Of a stretch of 64,000 nucleotides of DNA, positions 27,386 to 35,923 are shown piece by piece (positions within the stretch are counted from its first letter, which is position 1; each line of letters starts with the position of its first letter). The stretch is taken from assembly GCF_023015615.1 (NCBI RefSeq), contig NZ_JALKAJ010000002.1, positions 248,001 to 312,000 of the forward strand, in the 5' to 3' direction. The stretch comes from Qipengyuania sp. S6317L1. Lineage in GTDB: Bacteria; Pseudomonadota; Alphaproteobacteria; Sphingomonadales; Sphingomonadaceae. The notes below the pieces were generated by a model. It was not told where the DNA came from, did no database searches, and saw only the letters and a program-made list of their open reading frames with translations. Position numbers and translations under genes: made by a program.

Positions 27386-27678
27386 GGCTCAGCCATTTCC
27401 TCAAATCTAGTGCGTTGCAAAGGCGCGATTCTCACGAACCCTGCGTTGTGTTTCGGTGACGCCCTTAGGACATGGCCGCTAGCCACACAAGGTGAATAAC
27501 CCTCACGTGCCGGGTCCAAGCCTCAATTGGCGGGAAGCCGCGCGCTATAGCGAAAATTTCAAAGCATGCAAGCGTTGAAGCCATCACACTGCGCTTGGCC
27601 AAGAGCATTGCATCGCGGAAGTCCGTCGCCTAGCTCGGTTTCGGAACAAAACCAAATAAAGGTCGAGGGGAACGTCTG
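27386..27678. other. Intergenic region between rpmF and a divergent MAPEG gene
   Basis: The gap holds the rpmF promoter region (reading left) and the MAPEG promoter (reading right). Two perfect 10-bp palindromes occur, CGCTATAGCG at 27543-27552 and CTTGGCCAAG at 27594-27603, 41 bases apart edge to edge. A GGAAC occurs shortly before the MAPEG start, but spacing and the following sequence do not fit a stress sigma-factor promoter. No gene is visible. Confidence 0.4.
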
Positions 27679-28074
27679 ATGGAACTTTTGAGCGTAACGC
27701 TGTCGAGCGCAGCGGCAGCTGCGATATTGAACATCTGGTTGATGCTGCGCATTGGTGCGGTGCGTCAGGCTGAAAAGATTTCCGTAGGTGATGAAGACAA
27801 TGTAAATCTCATCCGCAGGATGCGCGCACAGGCGAATTTCGTAGAGAACGCCCCATTTGTCCTGATCCTGATTGGTGCGATTGAGCTGTCAGGCCGGGGT
27901 GAACCGTGGCTTGCATGGGTTGCCGGCGCATTCATCATCGGTCGCGTGGCTCACGCCTTCGGAATGGATGGCGGGTCAATGCAGATTGGCCGCATGATCG
28001 GCACGCTGGTTTCGATGTTGACGCTGCTTGGTCTTGCCATTGTGGCTGCGCTGATTGCAGCTGGGGTGATGTAG
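27679..28074 (+). CDS. MAPEG-family membrane protein
   Basis: 131 residues with four membrane helices in the MAPEG layout: ILNIWLMLRIGAVR, NVNLIRRMRAQANFVENAPFVLILIGAIE (carrying the conserved RxQxNxxE signature, here RAQANFVENAP), then two further helices. The eukaryotic family includes glutathione-dependent eicosanoid enzymes; bacterial members are inner-membrane proteins with mostly unknown substrates. Start ATG 27679 has GGGGAA upstream. Single gene, convergent with the MBL hydrolase. Confidence 0.87.
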   Translation: MELLSVTLSSAAAAAILNIWLMLRIGAVRQAEKISVGDEDNVNLIRRMRAQANFVENAPFVLILIGAIELSGRGEPWLAWVAGAFIIGRVAHAFGMDGGSMQIGRMIGTLVSMLTLLGLAIVAALIAAGVM

Positions 28075-28106
28075 CAACGATTTGGGGGACTTTTACGCCC
28101 CTCCTA

Positions 28107-28775
28107 TCAGCTCAACGCATAGTCGCTGACAAACGCATTGGTCTGGCGTTCGCGCCCGAACGTGCTGGTGGGGCCGTGGCCGGGGATGAAGGTGATGTCT
28201 TCACCCAATGGCCAGAGGCGCTTTGTGATCGAGTCGATCAGGTCCTGATGATTGCCGCGCGGGAAGTCGGTGCGCCCGATGGAACCCTGGAACAGGACAT
28301 CGCCGACAATCGCGAACTTGCTTGGGCCGTGAACGAAGACAACGTGGCCGGGTGTGTGGCCGGGGCAGTGGATCACATCGAGAGTCAGTTCACCAACCGT
28401 CACCGTGTCGCCATGCTCTAACCAGCGGTCGGGGGTGAAGCTTTTCGCTTCCATCCCATAGCGCGCGCCGTCTGAGTCGAGTTGCTCGATCCAGAAGAGG
28501 TCATCCTTATGCGGGCCCTCGATCGGCACGCCCATTTCCTCCGCCAATATTCCGGCCTGACCGCAGTGGTCCAGATGGCCGTGGGTGATGAGGATTTTCT
28601 CCAGGCTCACGCCCGCCTTGGCGATGCCGTCTTTCAGCTTGTGCAAATCGCCGCCCGGATCGGTCAGCGCAGCCTTCATCGTCTTGGTGCACCAAATGAG
28701 CGAGCAGTTCTGCTGCAACGGCGTCACAGGAATGATGGCGGCTTTCATCGGAGAGGTTTTAGGCGTGTCAGTCAT
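28107..28775 (-). CDS. MBL-fold metallo-hydrolase (glyoxalase II-like)
   Basis: 222 residues. The metal-binding signature is THGHLDHCGQAG, with later ligands in HCPGHTPGHVVF, IVGDVLFQGSIGRTDFP and FIPGHGP, the pattern of the glyoxalase II/YcbL subgroup. These are cytoplasmic zinc or iron hydrolases, often thioesterases. The ATG at 28775 (MTDTPK) is chosen over an upstream in-frame codon at 28820, which adds a basic extension. Divergent from the flavin oxidoreductase gene. Confidence 0.9.
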   Translation of the reverse strand: MTDTPKTSPMKAAIIPVTPLQQNCSLIWCTKTMKAALTDPGGDLHKLKDGIAKAGVSLEKILITHGHLDHCGQAGILAEEMGVPIEGPHKDDLFWIEQLDSDGARYGMEAKSFTPDRWLEHGDTVTVGELTLDVIHCPGHTPGHVVFVHGPSKFAIVGDVLFQGSIGRTDFPRGNHQDLIDSITKRLWPLGEDITFIPGHGPTSTFGRERQTNAFVSDYALS

Positions 28776-28880
28776 GGGAAGCGAAATGGCGCGGGAGCGG
28801 CGCAATTGCAAGCGGGGCACATTCGGGTTTCACAATGAAACGTGCACGCTATGGTGGGCAAAACGGGGAGAGATTTCACA

Positions 28881-30167
28881 ATGACACTTGCCAGCTCACT
28901 CACTCTGCCTTGCGGCGCGGTGTTGCCCAATCGGCTTTCAAAAGCGGCGATGACGGAAGGGTTGGCCGATCCGCAAGGCCTCCCCACGCCTGAGCTTACG
29001 CGGCTTTACAAGATCTGGGCTGAGGGCGGTGCAGGGATGCTGCTTTCGGGCAATATCCAGATCGATGCCGACCACCTTGAACGCCCCGGCAATGTGATCA
29101 TCGACCGAGAGCTGACCGAGGACGAGCGCGAGCGTTTCCGAGAGTGGACGGCTGCGGGGACGTCGAATGGCAACCACTTCTGGGCGCAGATCAGCCATGC
29201 CGGGCGGCAATGCTTCAAAATCGTCAACCCGCATCCCAAAGCGCCCTCTGCCGTCAAAGTTGGCATTCCCGGCGGCCAGTTTGGCGAGCCGGTCGCGCTT
29301 GAGGCCCACGAGATCGAAGAGGTCATCGCAGGCTTCGTTCGCGCGGTCAGGACTTGCAAAAAGGTCGGCTTTACCGGCGTCCAAATCCACGGCGCACACG
29401 GCTATCTCATCTCGCAATTCCTTTCCCCGCGCACGAATATCCGCGAGGACGAATGGGGCGGGAGCCTCGAAAACCGCGCTCGCCTGCTCCTCGAAATCAT
29501 CCGTCAGTCCCGCGAGGCTGTGGGGCCGGATTTCCCCATCAGCGTCAAACTCAACAGCGCCGACTTTCAGAAAGGCGGTTTTGCGTTTGAGGACAGCGTC
29601 ACGGTCGTCGGCTGGCTTGAGGAATTGGGCGTTGACCTGATCGAAGTCTCCGGCGGCACTTACGAGCAACCCAAGCTATTAGGTATTGATGGGATGGAGC
29701 CAGCCGACAACCCCGATGTGAAACCCTCCACAGCCAAGCGCGAGGCCTATTTCGTCGACTTTGCCAAAGCCATGAAAGACGCGTGCAAAGTGCCGCTGAT
29801 GGTGACAGGCGGCTTTCGCAGCAAAGCAGCGATGGAGCAAGCTTTGGAAAGCGGCGCGGCGGATTTGATCGGCCTTGGCCGGCCATTGTGCGCAGATCCC
29901 GATGGGCCGAAGCGGCTGCTTGAGGGCGAAGAGGCCCTACACCGCTACGAAGACGAGCTTTCACTTTTCCCCGCGCCCTTGCAGTTCCTCACCGGTATCA
30001 AAGCCCTGCGCGCAGCGGCAAGCTTTGCCGTGCAGTTCTGGTTCTACGGCCAAATCTACGCGCTCGGGCGGACGGGTAAGGCAGACAAGGACCTCTCTGT
30101 CTTCGCCGCATGGCGCCAGACCGAGGCGACGCATAAGGGTTGGCTCAAACGACGGCGGGGCGGCTAG
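28881..30167 (+). CDS. NADH:flavin oxidoreductase, Old Yellow Enzyme family
   Basis: 428 residues, FMN-dependent ene-reductase type (beta/alpha)8 barrel. Family motifs are ISHAGRQC, GVQIHGAHGYLISQFLSPRTN, REDEWGGSLENRARLLLEII, the late MVTGGFRS and DLIGLGRPLCADP. About 60 C-terminal residues extend past the barrel (AASFAVQFWFYGQIYALGR) and may form a membrane-associated helix. Start ATG 28881. Substrate unknown; typical ones are alpha,beta-unsaturated carbonyls. Single gene. Confidence 0.9.
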   Translation: MTLASSLTLPCGAVLPNRLSKAAMTEGLADPQGLPTPELTRLYKIWAEGGAGMLLSGNIQIDADHLERPGNVIIDRELTEDERERFREWTAAGTSNGNHFWAQISHAGRQCFKIVNPHPKAPSAVKVGIPGGQFGEPVALEAHEIEEVIAGFVRAVRTCKKVGFTGVQIHGAHGYLISQFLSPRTNIREDEWGGSLENRARLLLEIIRQSREAVGPDFPISVKLNSADFQKGGFAFEDSVTVVGWLEELGVDLIEVSGGTYEQPKLLGIDGMEPADNPDVKPSTAKREAYFVDFAKAMKDACKVPLMVTGGFRSKAAMEQALESGAADLIGLGRPLCADPDGPKRLLEGEEALHRYEDELSLFPAPLQFLTGIKALRAAASFAVQFWFYGQIYALGRTGKADKDLSVFAAWRQTEATHKGWLKRRRGG

Positions 30168-30236
30168 CACTCACGCGATCAGGCTGTAATCTGCGCTCGG
30201 GCGGAAGGCACCGATGGGCTAACACCCAGCATGGTA

Positions 30237-30854
30237 TCATTTGCGCACCAATTGGCCCGCAGGATACCAAAGAAACATGACCATCATCGGGATAATCAAG
30301 GCGAAAAAATCAACCACGCCACTAATCCGGCTCCAGAAGCCAAACTCACCGGCCCTTTTCAGCCTAGCGAAATCCGCTTTCGCGTGGAGATGTCCAGAGT
30401 TGATTGCTTTGGAAAAGTACTCAATCGACTTTGCGACGTCCCTCTCAACACCTTTTTCAGCCCAATAGTCTAGGGCAAGCCTGTACATTGCTGGCGAGTA
30501 GCCGCGCTTTGCGAGCTTGGCGTATTCTTCTTGAGCAGCGTTAAAGTCTCCTGTCTTCTCTAAGTACTCAGCTAAGAGAAAGCCGCCCTCGATCGACCCG
30601 TTTTGCGCGGCGTGTCTGGCCCAAGAAATTGCCTCTGGGATGTTACGCGATGCTCCATGACGACCATCAAAAAGGATGTCTGACAAACAGATCGCAGCCA
30701 AAGTGGAGCCTGCTTCGGATGCTTCTCTCAATCCGCACAAGGATTTCTCTAACCCTTCATCAATGTGCGTCATTAGCTCCCATACTTCTTGGTTGTACTC
30801 GTCGTTCTCCCACTCATATTTCATGGTCTCACCCATGTCTTCGAGGCTATACAT
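30237..30854 (-). CDS. Sel1-repeat protein with C-terminal membrane anchor
   Basis: About 205 residues; the start is uncertain (ATG at 30854, also 30836, 30824 and a TTG at 30881). An acidic N-terminus is followed by Sel1-like helical repeats (AAICLSDILFDGRHG...NIPEAISWARHAAQNGS, then MYRLALDYWAEKGVERDVAKSIEYFSKAINSGH). The C-terminus has one membrane helix (VVDFFALIIPMMVMFLWY). Sel1 repeats mediate protein-protein contact. Codon and base composition look more A+T-rich than the surroundings, suggesting transfer. It lies downstream of the S24 repressor on the same strand and may be under its control. Confidence 0.7.
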   Translation of the reverse strand: MYSLEDMGETMKYEWENDEYNQEVWELMTHIDEGLEKSLCGLREASEAGSTLAAICLSDILFDGRHGASRNIPEAISWARHAAQNGSIEGGFLLAEYLEKTGDFNAAQEEYAKLAKRGYSPAMYRLALDYWAEKGVERDVAKSIEYFSKAINSGHLHAKADFARLKRAGEFGFWSRISGVVDFFALIIPMMVMFLWYPAGQLVRK

Positions 30855-30938
30855 CTCTGAGAGAACTAGCTCACTTTTCAAAAAGAATAGAACTCTTCCG
30901 GTCGGATTTTATAGCCCGAAGGTCTTCCGGGAGGGAGA

Positions 30939-31610
30939 TTATATCCGCCCCCCCTTCCAAACAACCCGCCCGATCACTTCCATTTCGTCGGCCGCAACAT
31001 CCACCGGCGGGTAGGACAAGTTCTGACTAAGCAGCGACAAGCGCCCTGCCCCGGCTTGTGCAACCCGCTTCACCATTAGCGTATCGCCAAGGCGCACCAC
31101 GTGCACTCCGTCGCGAAAAGGGCGCTCGCTCGTGTCGATCAGGATTTCATCGCCATCGTTGAGGAGCGGCTCCATCGAGTCCCCCTCAACCGTGATCGCT
31201 TGAAGCTTTGCACCTTCCAGCCCCTGTTCTGAGAGCCAGCGGCGGGAAAACTGAAAGGTGTCGTAAGGCTCTTCGCCGTCGGGCAGTGCGCCCGGCCCTG
31301 CGGAGGCGCCGATATTGAGGCGGGGGACATCGATCCATCGCGTGCTGCGCTTTGGCCTCGCAGGATTGTAGGATTTTTCCTTAAATGTTTCCCCGGGTGC
31401 GCCAAGCTCGCTTTCCGCCACGCCGAAGAATTCCGCAAGCATCTTGCGATCGCCTTCCTCCAACTTCTTCGGGCTGCCCTTCTTGATGAATTGCTGGAGG
31501 TACGTGCCATTTCTGCCGAGCATTTCGGAAAGGCTCGCAAGGCTAGCGCCGCGCTCCTTAGACAGGGTGAGCAAGCGCCCGCGCGCGTCCTTTTGTATAT
31601 CATCACTCAT
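30939..31610 (-). CDS. LexA-like S24-family repressor
   Basis: 223 residues. The N-terminal HTH (SLASLSEMLGRNGTYLQQFI, about 23-42) is followed by a linker with an Ala-Gly (104-105) that fits the autocleavage site. The S24 peptidase domain has the nucleophile Ser145 (EGDSMEPLLNDGDEI) and Lys181 (LMVKRV). This is the arrangement of self-cleaving phage-type or stress repressors. Two TCCT/AGGA palindromes lie within 55 bases upstream of its ATG and are candidate operators for autoregulation. Related proteins are common in sphingomonads; the inducing signal is not known. Confidence 0.9.
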   Translation of the reverse strand: MSDDIQKDARGRLLTLSKERGASLASLSEMLGRNGTYLQQFIKKGSPKKLEEGDRKMLAEFFGVAESELGAPGETFKEKSYNPARPKRSTRWIDVPRLNIGASAGPGALPDGEEPYDTFQFSRRWLSEQGLEGAKLQAITVEGDSMEPLLNDGDEILIDTSERPFRDGVHVVRLGDTLMVKRVAQAGAGRLSLLSQNLSYPPVDVAADEMEVIGRVVWKGGRI

Positions 31611-31617
31611 GGCGTTT

Positions 31618-31664
31618 TCCTTACTAGGACCCCGATGGTTACCAAATCCTTCCTACACGTAGGA
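31618..31664. promoter_or_regulatory. Candidate operators of the S24 repressor
   Basis: Two palindromes lie just upstream of the repressor start: TCCT-TACT-AGGA (31618-31629) and TCCTAC-AC-GTAGGA (31651-31664), followed by another TCCTAG (31669-31674). All share the half-site TCCTA or its complement, as expected for a dimeric repressor controlling its own divergent promoter region. Not experimentally known. Confidence 0.5.
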
Positions 31665-31769
31665 TTTTTCCTAGACAAGCCCCGATTTGTGTGGAACATT
31701 AAGTGAACATTGAGCGATTCGCGGTGCAGGTGACGGCTCGGTGACACCGAATGGAACACCGAAAGGAAA

Positions 31770-32036
31770 ATGATGTTGCTTCGAGACGTTGAGAGATTCC
31801 TGCACACACACCAAATGGCCGCGACCAAATTTGGCCGCTTGGCCGCCCATGATCCACGCTTTGTGCTGGACCTTCGCATGGGACGTATTCCACGCCCTGA
31901 AACCGAGGCGCGCACGCTTGAATGGATGAAGGAATTCGAGGCCGGCAATCGCGCGATGGCACGCCCGCATTCCTTCCGCATTGCCGCCAACGATGAGCCT
32001 GCATTCGAGACGAAGGGGTTTTGCTATGCTGCTTGA
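31770..32036 (+). CDS. Small HTH-like protein of unknown function
   Basis: 88 residues with no signal peptide. The first part (VERFLHTHQMAATKFGRLAAHDPRFVLDLRMGR) looks like a short helix-turn-helix unit of a type seen in many small sphingomonad proteins; the rest is variable. Start at ATG 31770 with GGAAA upstream; a second ATG follows at once. Divergent from the S24 repressor, with a 160-base gap holding the candidate operators, so it may be a target. Overlaps the next gene by 11 bases. Confidence 0.6.
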   Translation: MMLLRDVERFLHTHQMAATKFGRLAAHDPRFVLDLRMGRIPRPETEARTLEWMKEFEAGNRAMARPHSFRIAANDEPAFETKGFCYAA

Positions 32037-32511
32037 TCGCCGCGCCCCCGCTCGTTCGCCTGCCCACACCCGTACGCGCCGACCGATCCTTGGTCCCACC
32101 TTTGGTCGCGCGAGGTTGGAATTCAAATCCATGAATGCGCCAGCGGCGAAAAGCCCTCACCCCATGCGCGCCCGAAAAACCACCGCCGACCGGCTGCGCG
32201 AGGCATTGTTCAAACTCACCGGAATTTCCTTCCCTGAACAGTGTCTCAAGTGTCTCAAGTGTCTCAAACATGAGGAAAGCGCCTGGAGTTCAATCACATT
32301 CTCCGGCACACGCCACGAGGTGACGCTGGTATTCGAAGGTGCAGAAGCTGTGGCGAAGGGCGAGGAGTTTATGGAGACTCTGCCCGAGCACGAATTCACC
32401 ATCCCCGGCCATTTGGTTGCCGATGCCAGTATCCGCGAAGTTGACCACCGATTTGGCCTACACGAGCGGTTGCAAGTGACAGCGGTGCTGCTGCTGTTGG
32501 AGGATAGTTGA
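32026..32511 (+). CDS. Hypothetical protein containing a CLK tripeptide repeat
   Basis: 161 residues, unrecognised. A basic N-terminus (LLDRRAPARSPAHTRTRRP) is followed by a helical region and then CLK-CLK-CLK, encoded by three copies of the 9-base unit TGTCTCAAG/A. The C-terminal half is a mixed alpha/beta stretch (WSSITFSGTRHEVTLVFEGAEA ... GHLVADASI) that looks conserved. Start ATG 32026 lies inside the end of the preceding gene, suggesting coupling. The repeat unit keeps frame, so copy number could vary without breaking the protein. Confidence 0.6.
   Translation: MLLDRRAPARSPAHTRTRRPILGPTFGRARLEFKSMNAPAAKSPHPMRARKTTADRLREALFKLTGISFPEQCLKCLKCLKHEESAWSSITFSGTRHEVTLVFEGAEAVAKGEEFMETLPEHEFTIPGHLVADASIREVDHRFGLHERLQVTAVLLLLEDS
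32241..32270 (+). repeat. 9-bp tandem repeat, three copies
   Basis: Three consecutive copies of a unit close to GTGTCTCAA, preceded by ACA, lie inside a coding region and encode CLK repeats. The first two copies with flanking bases are identical over 22 bases to a two-copy array at 49597-49618. Confidence 0.85.
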
Positions 32512-32622
32512 TACGTGACCAATCGAGCCGTAAGCTCGCGGGCGTGACCCCGCGCCCGCAGCGGCGACAGCTTGCCTGCCCGTCTAGCGAGGAGTTAGGC
32601 CCGGATGGGCCTAACCAGTCGA
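32512..32622. terminator. Convergent gap with two hairpins
   Basis: Between two convergent genes lie two strong stems: GCGGGCG (32538-32544) with CGCCCGC (32553-32559), and GTTAGGCCC (32594-32602) with GGGCCTAAC (32607-32615), a perfect 9-bp stem with a GGAT loop eight bases after the aldehyde dehydrogenase stop. Neither has a long T-run. They probably stop transcription from both sides, but with weaker evidence than the acnB terminator. Confidence 0.5.
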
Positions 32623-33999
32623 TTACGCATTGATCACGATCATCTTCTCGATGGTCATTTCGTGCATCGTGTAAGGGATGCCGCCGACGCCGTGGCCCGA
32701 GGTCTTGAGGCCGGCGAACGGCATCCAGTCCACGCGGAAGGCGGAGTGGTCGTTCACCATCACAGCCGAGGCGTTGATGTTACGATAAGTGTGCATCGCG
32801 CCCTTCAAGTCGTTGGTGAACACCGCCGCCTGAAATGACACGTCGAGCGAATTGGCCTGAGCAATCGCATCGTCGACATCGTCGTAGGAATAGACGCAAA
32901 CCACCGGGCCAAAGACCTCATGGGTCGAGACCTTCGCATCCTTGGGCGGGTTGAGCAGCACCGTGGGGGCGTAGGTCGTGTCGGAGAGTTTCTCACCACC
33001 GCAAAGGACCCCGGCCCCGCCCTCACGCGCTTCTTCGACCCATTCGGCCACGCGGTCGGTTTCCGCAGGCCTGATGAGAGGCCCGCATTCGGTGTCTTCC
33101 TGCGTCGCATTGCCGACTTTAAGCTCTTTTGCCGCCGCAGCCATGCGCGACGAAAGCTCCTCCACGACCGAGGCGTGCGCAAATATCCGCTGAACCGAAA
33201 CGCACACCTGGCCCGAGTGATAAAAGCCGCCCTTCATCAAAGCAGGAACGGCGGCATCGAGATCGGCGGTTGCATCGACGATCACCGGCGCAACCCCGCC
33301 ATGTTCGAGCGCGCAGCGTGTACCGGGCGAAAGCTTGGAACGAAGGCCCCAGCCAACACCCGCCGAACCGATAAAGGTGAAGAAAGCGACGCGCGGGTCG
33401 GTCACCATCTTCTCCGACGCCTCACGCGATGGTGCGACCGCTTTGGCCCATTCTTTTGGAAGGCCCGCCTCGTGCAAAATATCGATGAATTCAAAGCAGG
33501 ACAGCGGTGTGTCGCTGGCAGGCTTTACGATCACCGGGCACCCCGTTGCGACCGCTGGCGCGACTTGGTGAACGATGAGATTCAGCGGATGATTGAACGC
33601 GGAGACCGCCACCACAGGGCCGATAGGCTCGCGCGTGGTCCAGGCAAACCTTCCATCACCAGAGGCGCTCAAGCCCATCGGGATTTCGGTGCCGCGCACG
33701 TTGCCAAGGTCTTCGATGCAAAGCTCAACCCCCTTGATCGCCCGATCCGCTTCGACCCGCGCATCGATCAATGGTTTTCCGCCTTCATTGGCGATCTGGA
33801 AAGCGAGGTGGTCACGCCGCTCTTTCATGATCTTCACGACCTTCTCGAGGATGCCTGCGCGCTCATGCGTTTTCATCCACGTCGAGCGGTCTTCCGAAAG
33901 CTCATGCGCCCGCGTCAGGAACGCGTCGATTTCGTCCCATTCGGCCGTAGGCACCTGGCCGATTTCGGAAAGGTCGAACGGGTTGACGACTGTCTTCAT
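32623..33999 (-). CDS. NAD(P)-dependent aldehyde dehydrogenase
   Basis: 458 residues, aldehyde dehydrogenase superfamily. Conserved parts are AVSAFNHPLNLIVHQVAPAVATGCPVIVKPA, FIGSAGVGW, ALEHGG (catalytic Glu region), SGQVCVSVQRIF (catalytic Cys, about 275) and EVFGPVVCVYSY near the end. It resembles the lactaldehyde/succinate-semialdehyde branch, but the substrate cannot be assigned. Two ATGs in tandem; the second (33999) is better spaced from AGGAG. It follows the acetolactate synthase gene by 30 bases and is very likely in the same operon. Confidence 0.9.
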   Translation of the reverse strand: MKTVVNPFDLSEIGQVPTAEWDEIDAFLTRAHELSEDRSTWMKTHERAGILEKVVKIMKERRDHLAFQIANEGGKPLIDARVEADRAIKGVELCIEDLGNVRGTEIPMGLSASGDGRFAWTTREPIGPVVAVSAFNHPLNLIVHQVAPAVATGCPVIVKPASDTPLSCFEFIDILHEAGLPKEWAKAVAPSREASEKMVTDPRVAFFTFIGSAGVGWGLRSKLSPGTRCALEHGGVAPVIVDATADLDAAVPALMKGGFYHSGQVCVSVQRIFAHASVVEELSSRMAAAAKELKVGNATQEDTECGPLIRPAETDRVAEWVEEAREGGAGVLCGGEKLSDTTYAPTVLLNPPKDAKVSTHEVFGPVVCVYSYDDVDDAIAQANSLDVSFQAAVFTNDLKGAMHTYRNINASAVMVNDHSAFRVDWMPFAGLKTSGHGVGGIPYTMHEMTIEKMIVINA

Positions 34000-34029
34000 C
34001 ATTGTCTCCTGACGGGGTCGCGGGAAAGC

Positions 34030-35709
34030 TTAAAGCTCGGCGCTCAATTTCTTGATGTCGTGGTTCAGGATCTGGTCGTTCTCAGAATAGTCAACCGGAC
34101 AATCGATGAGATGCACACCCGGCGTGTCGCGGCAATGGGCGAGGAGTTCGGTCAAGTGCTCGCTGCTCTCCACCCGGTGCCCTTTTGCTCCGTAACTCTC
34201 TGCATATTGGACATAGTCCGGGTTCCCATAGGTGAGACCAAAGTCGTTAAAGCCCATGTTCGCCTGTTTCCAGCGGATCATGCCATAGGCATCATCGCGA
34301 AGGATCAACACAGTCAGATTGAGTCCCAAACGCACCGCGGTTTCCATCTCCTGGCTGTTCATCATGAAGCCGCCATCGCCGCAAATCGCCATCACGTGGC
34401 GGTCGGGGTAGAGCATCGCGCTCATCATCGCAGACGGAAGCCCTGCACCCATGGTCGCAAGCGCATTGTCGAGCAGCACGGTGTTTGGAAGGTATGCCGT
34501 ATAGCCGCGCGCAAACCAGATCTTGTAGACACCGTTATCGAGACAAATAATACCATCGTGCGGCACTGCCTCGCGCACCTGTTTCACCAGATGCGGCGGG
34601 AAGATGGGAAAGCGCGCATCGTCAGCAAGTTTGCCTGTGTGTTCGAGCTCGGCCTGGTGATATTCGAGCATATGCCCAAAATCCCAGCTGCGATTGGGCG
34701 AGATGTCTTCCTTGATCTGCCAGATCGCATTGCCAATATCCCCGATCACCTCGATTTGCGGGAAATAAACAGGGTCGACTTCGGCGGTGTTGGTCGAGAC
34801 GTGAATGACCGTCTGTCCGCCGGTTTTGGGATCATCGAAGACATTCTTCATGAAGAAGGGCGGCTTCTCGATCACGTCGTGGCCAACATTGATGATGCAG
34901 TCGCTTGCCTCGACCGCGCGGTGGACAAAATCGCCAGCCGACAAGGCTGCACAGCCCAGGAATTTGGGGTGGCGTTCGTCGATCACACCCTTGCCCATTT
35001 GTGTGGTGAGGAACGGGATGCCCGTCTTCTCGACCAGTTGCTCAAGCATGCGCCCTGCCGTCTTGCGGTTGGCCCCTGCGCCAATAACAATCACGGGGTT
35101 CTTTGCGCTCTCGATCGCTTTGACGGCCGCACGGACCGCTTTGTGTTCCGCCGACGGGCGGCGCGCGACGCTCCTGGGAAGCGGGTGCCAATCGGTCGTG
35201 GGTTCTTCGGCGATGTCTTCGGGCAGCTCGATCAGGGTCGCACCAGGCTTTTCTTCTTCGGCCAGGCGATAAGCCTCGCGTACGCGGCTGGGGATGTTGT
35301 CGCCCGCTGCAATCTGGATCGAATACTTCGTCACCGGCTCCATCAAAGAGACGATATCGACAATCTGGAAACGGCCTTGCTTCGACTTCTTGATCGGCTT
35401 TTGCCCGGTAATCATCAGCACCGGCATCCCGCCAAGTTGAGCATAGGCTGCGCTTGTTACAAAGTTGGTTGCGCCCGGACCAAGCGTCGCGACGCACACC
35501 CCGGTCTTGCCCGTGTGGCGGCCATAGGTCGCGGCCATGAAGCCTGCGCCTTGTTCATGGCGGGTGAGGATCAGCTTGATCTTGTCCGAGCGCCCGAGCG
35601 AATCGAGAAAGTCCAGGTTCTCTTCACCCGGCACGCCAAAGATGTATTCGCACCCTTCGGCTTCCAGACATTCGATGAAAACGTCGGACGCTTTTTTGGT
35701 ATCGGTCAT
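34030..35709 (-). CDS. Thiamine-diphosphate acetolactate synthase-type enzyme
   Basis: 559 residues, large-subunit acetolactate synthase family. The TPP-activating Glu52 is in RHEQGAGFM; the cofactor-binding motif MAICGDGGFMMNSQEMETA is in the C-terminal third. It forms acetolactate from pyruvate, or an analogous carboligation. No small regulatory subunit (ilvN/ilvH) is adjacent, and it pairs with an aldehyde dehydrogenase, so a catabolic role (AlsS-like) seems more likely than valine/leucine synthesis. Start ATG 35709 with a G-rich ribosome site upstream. Confidence 0.88.
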   Translation of the reverse strand: MTDTKKASDVFIECLEAEGCEYIFGVPGEENLDFLDSLGRSDKIKLILTRHEQGAGFMAATYGRHTGKTGVCVATLGPGATNFVTSAAYAQLGGMPVLMITGQKPIKKSKQGRFQIVDIVSLMEPVTKYSIQIAAGDNIPSRVREAYRLAEEEKPGATLIELPEDIAEEPTTDWHPLPRSVARRPSAEHKAVRAAVKAIESAKNPVIVIGAGANRKTAGRMLEQLVEKTGIPFLTTQMGKGVIDERHPKFLGCAALSAGDFVHRAVEASDCIINVGHDVIEKPPFFMKNVFDDPKTGGQTVIHVSTNTAEVDPVYFPQIEVIGDIGNAIWQIKEDISPNRSWDFGHMLEYHQAELEHTGKLADDARFPIFPPHLVKQVREAVPHDGIICLDNGVYKIWFARGYTAYLPNTVLLDNALATMGAGLPSAMMSAMLYPDRHVMAICGDGGFMMNSQEMETAVRLGLNLTVLILRDDAYGMIRWKQANMGFNDFGLTYGNPDYVQYAESYGAKGHRVESSEHLTELLAHCRDTPGVHLIDCPVDYSENDQILNHDIKKLSAEL

Positions 35710-35923
35710 GCTTGCAATTCCCCCCTGTTGGCGCGTGTCCGGCATGGTCAACGCAGCCGCAAAACTCGTGCGCCCCGAGGGAGAAAGTCACCTGCGACTG
35801 CAGGAACTTCAAAGAACCATTCCCCCAAACGGTTCGCGTCTAATCGGCCGTGTGGACCGGTTGCAGGTTCATGTATTGCAGGAATCCGTCAGAATCCAAG
35901 TGCACAATGCACATTTCGCAAGA

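Noticed and set aside
27640-27665. GGAAC-type stress promoter ahead of the MAPEG gene
   Set aside because: The spacing would place the start of transcription too near the ATG and the expected GTT element is absent.
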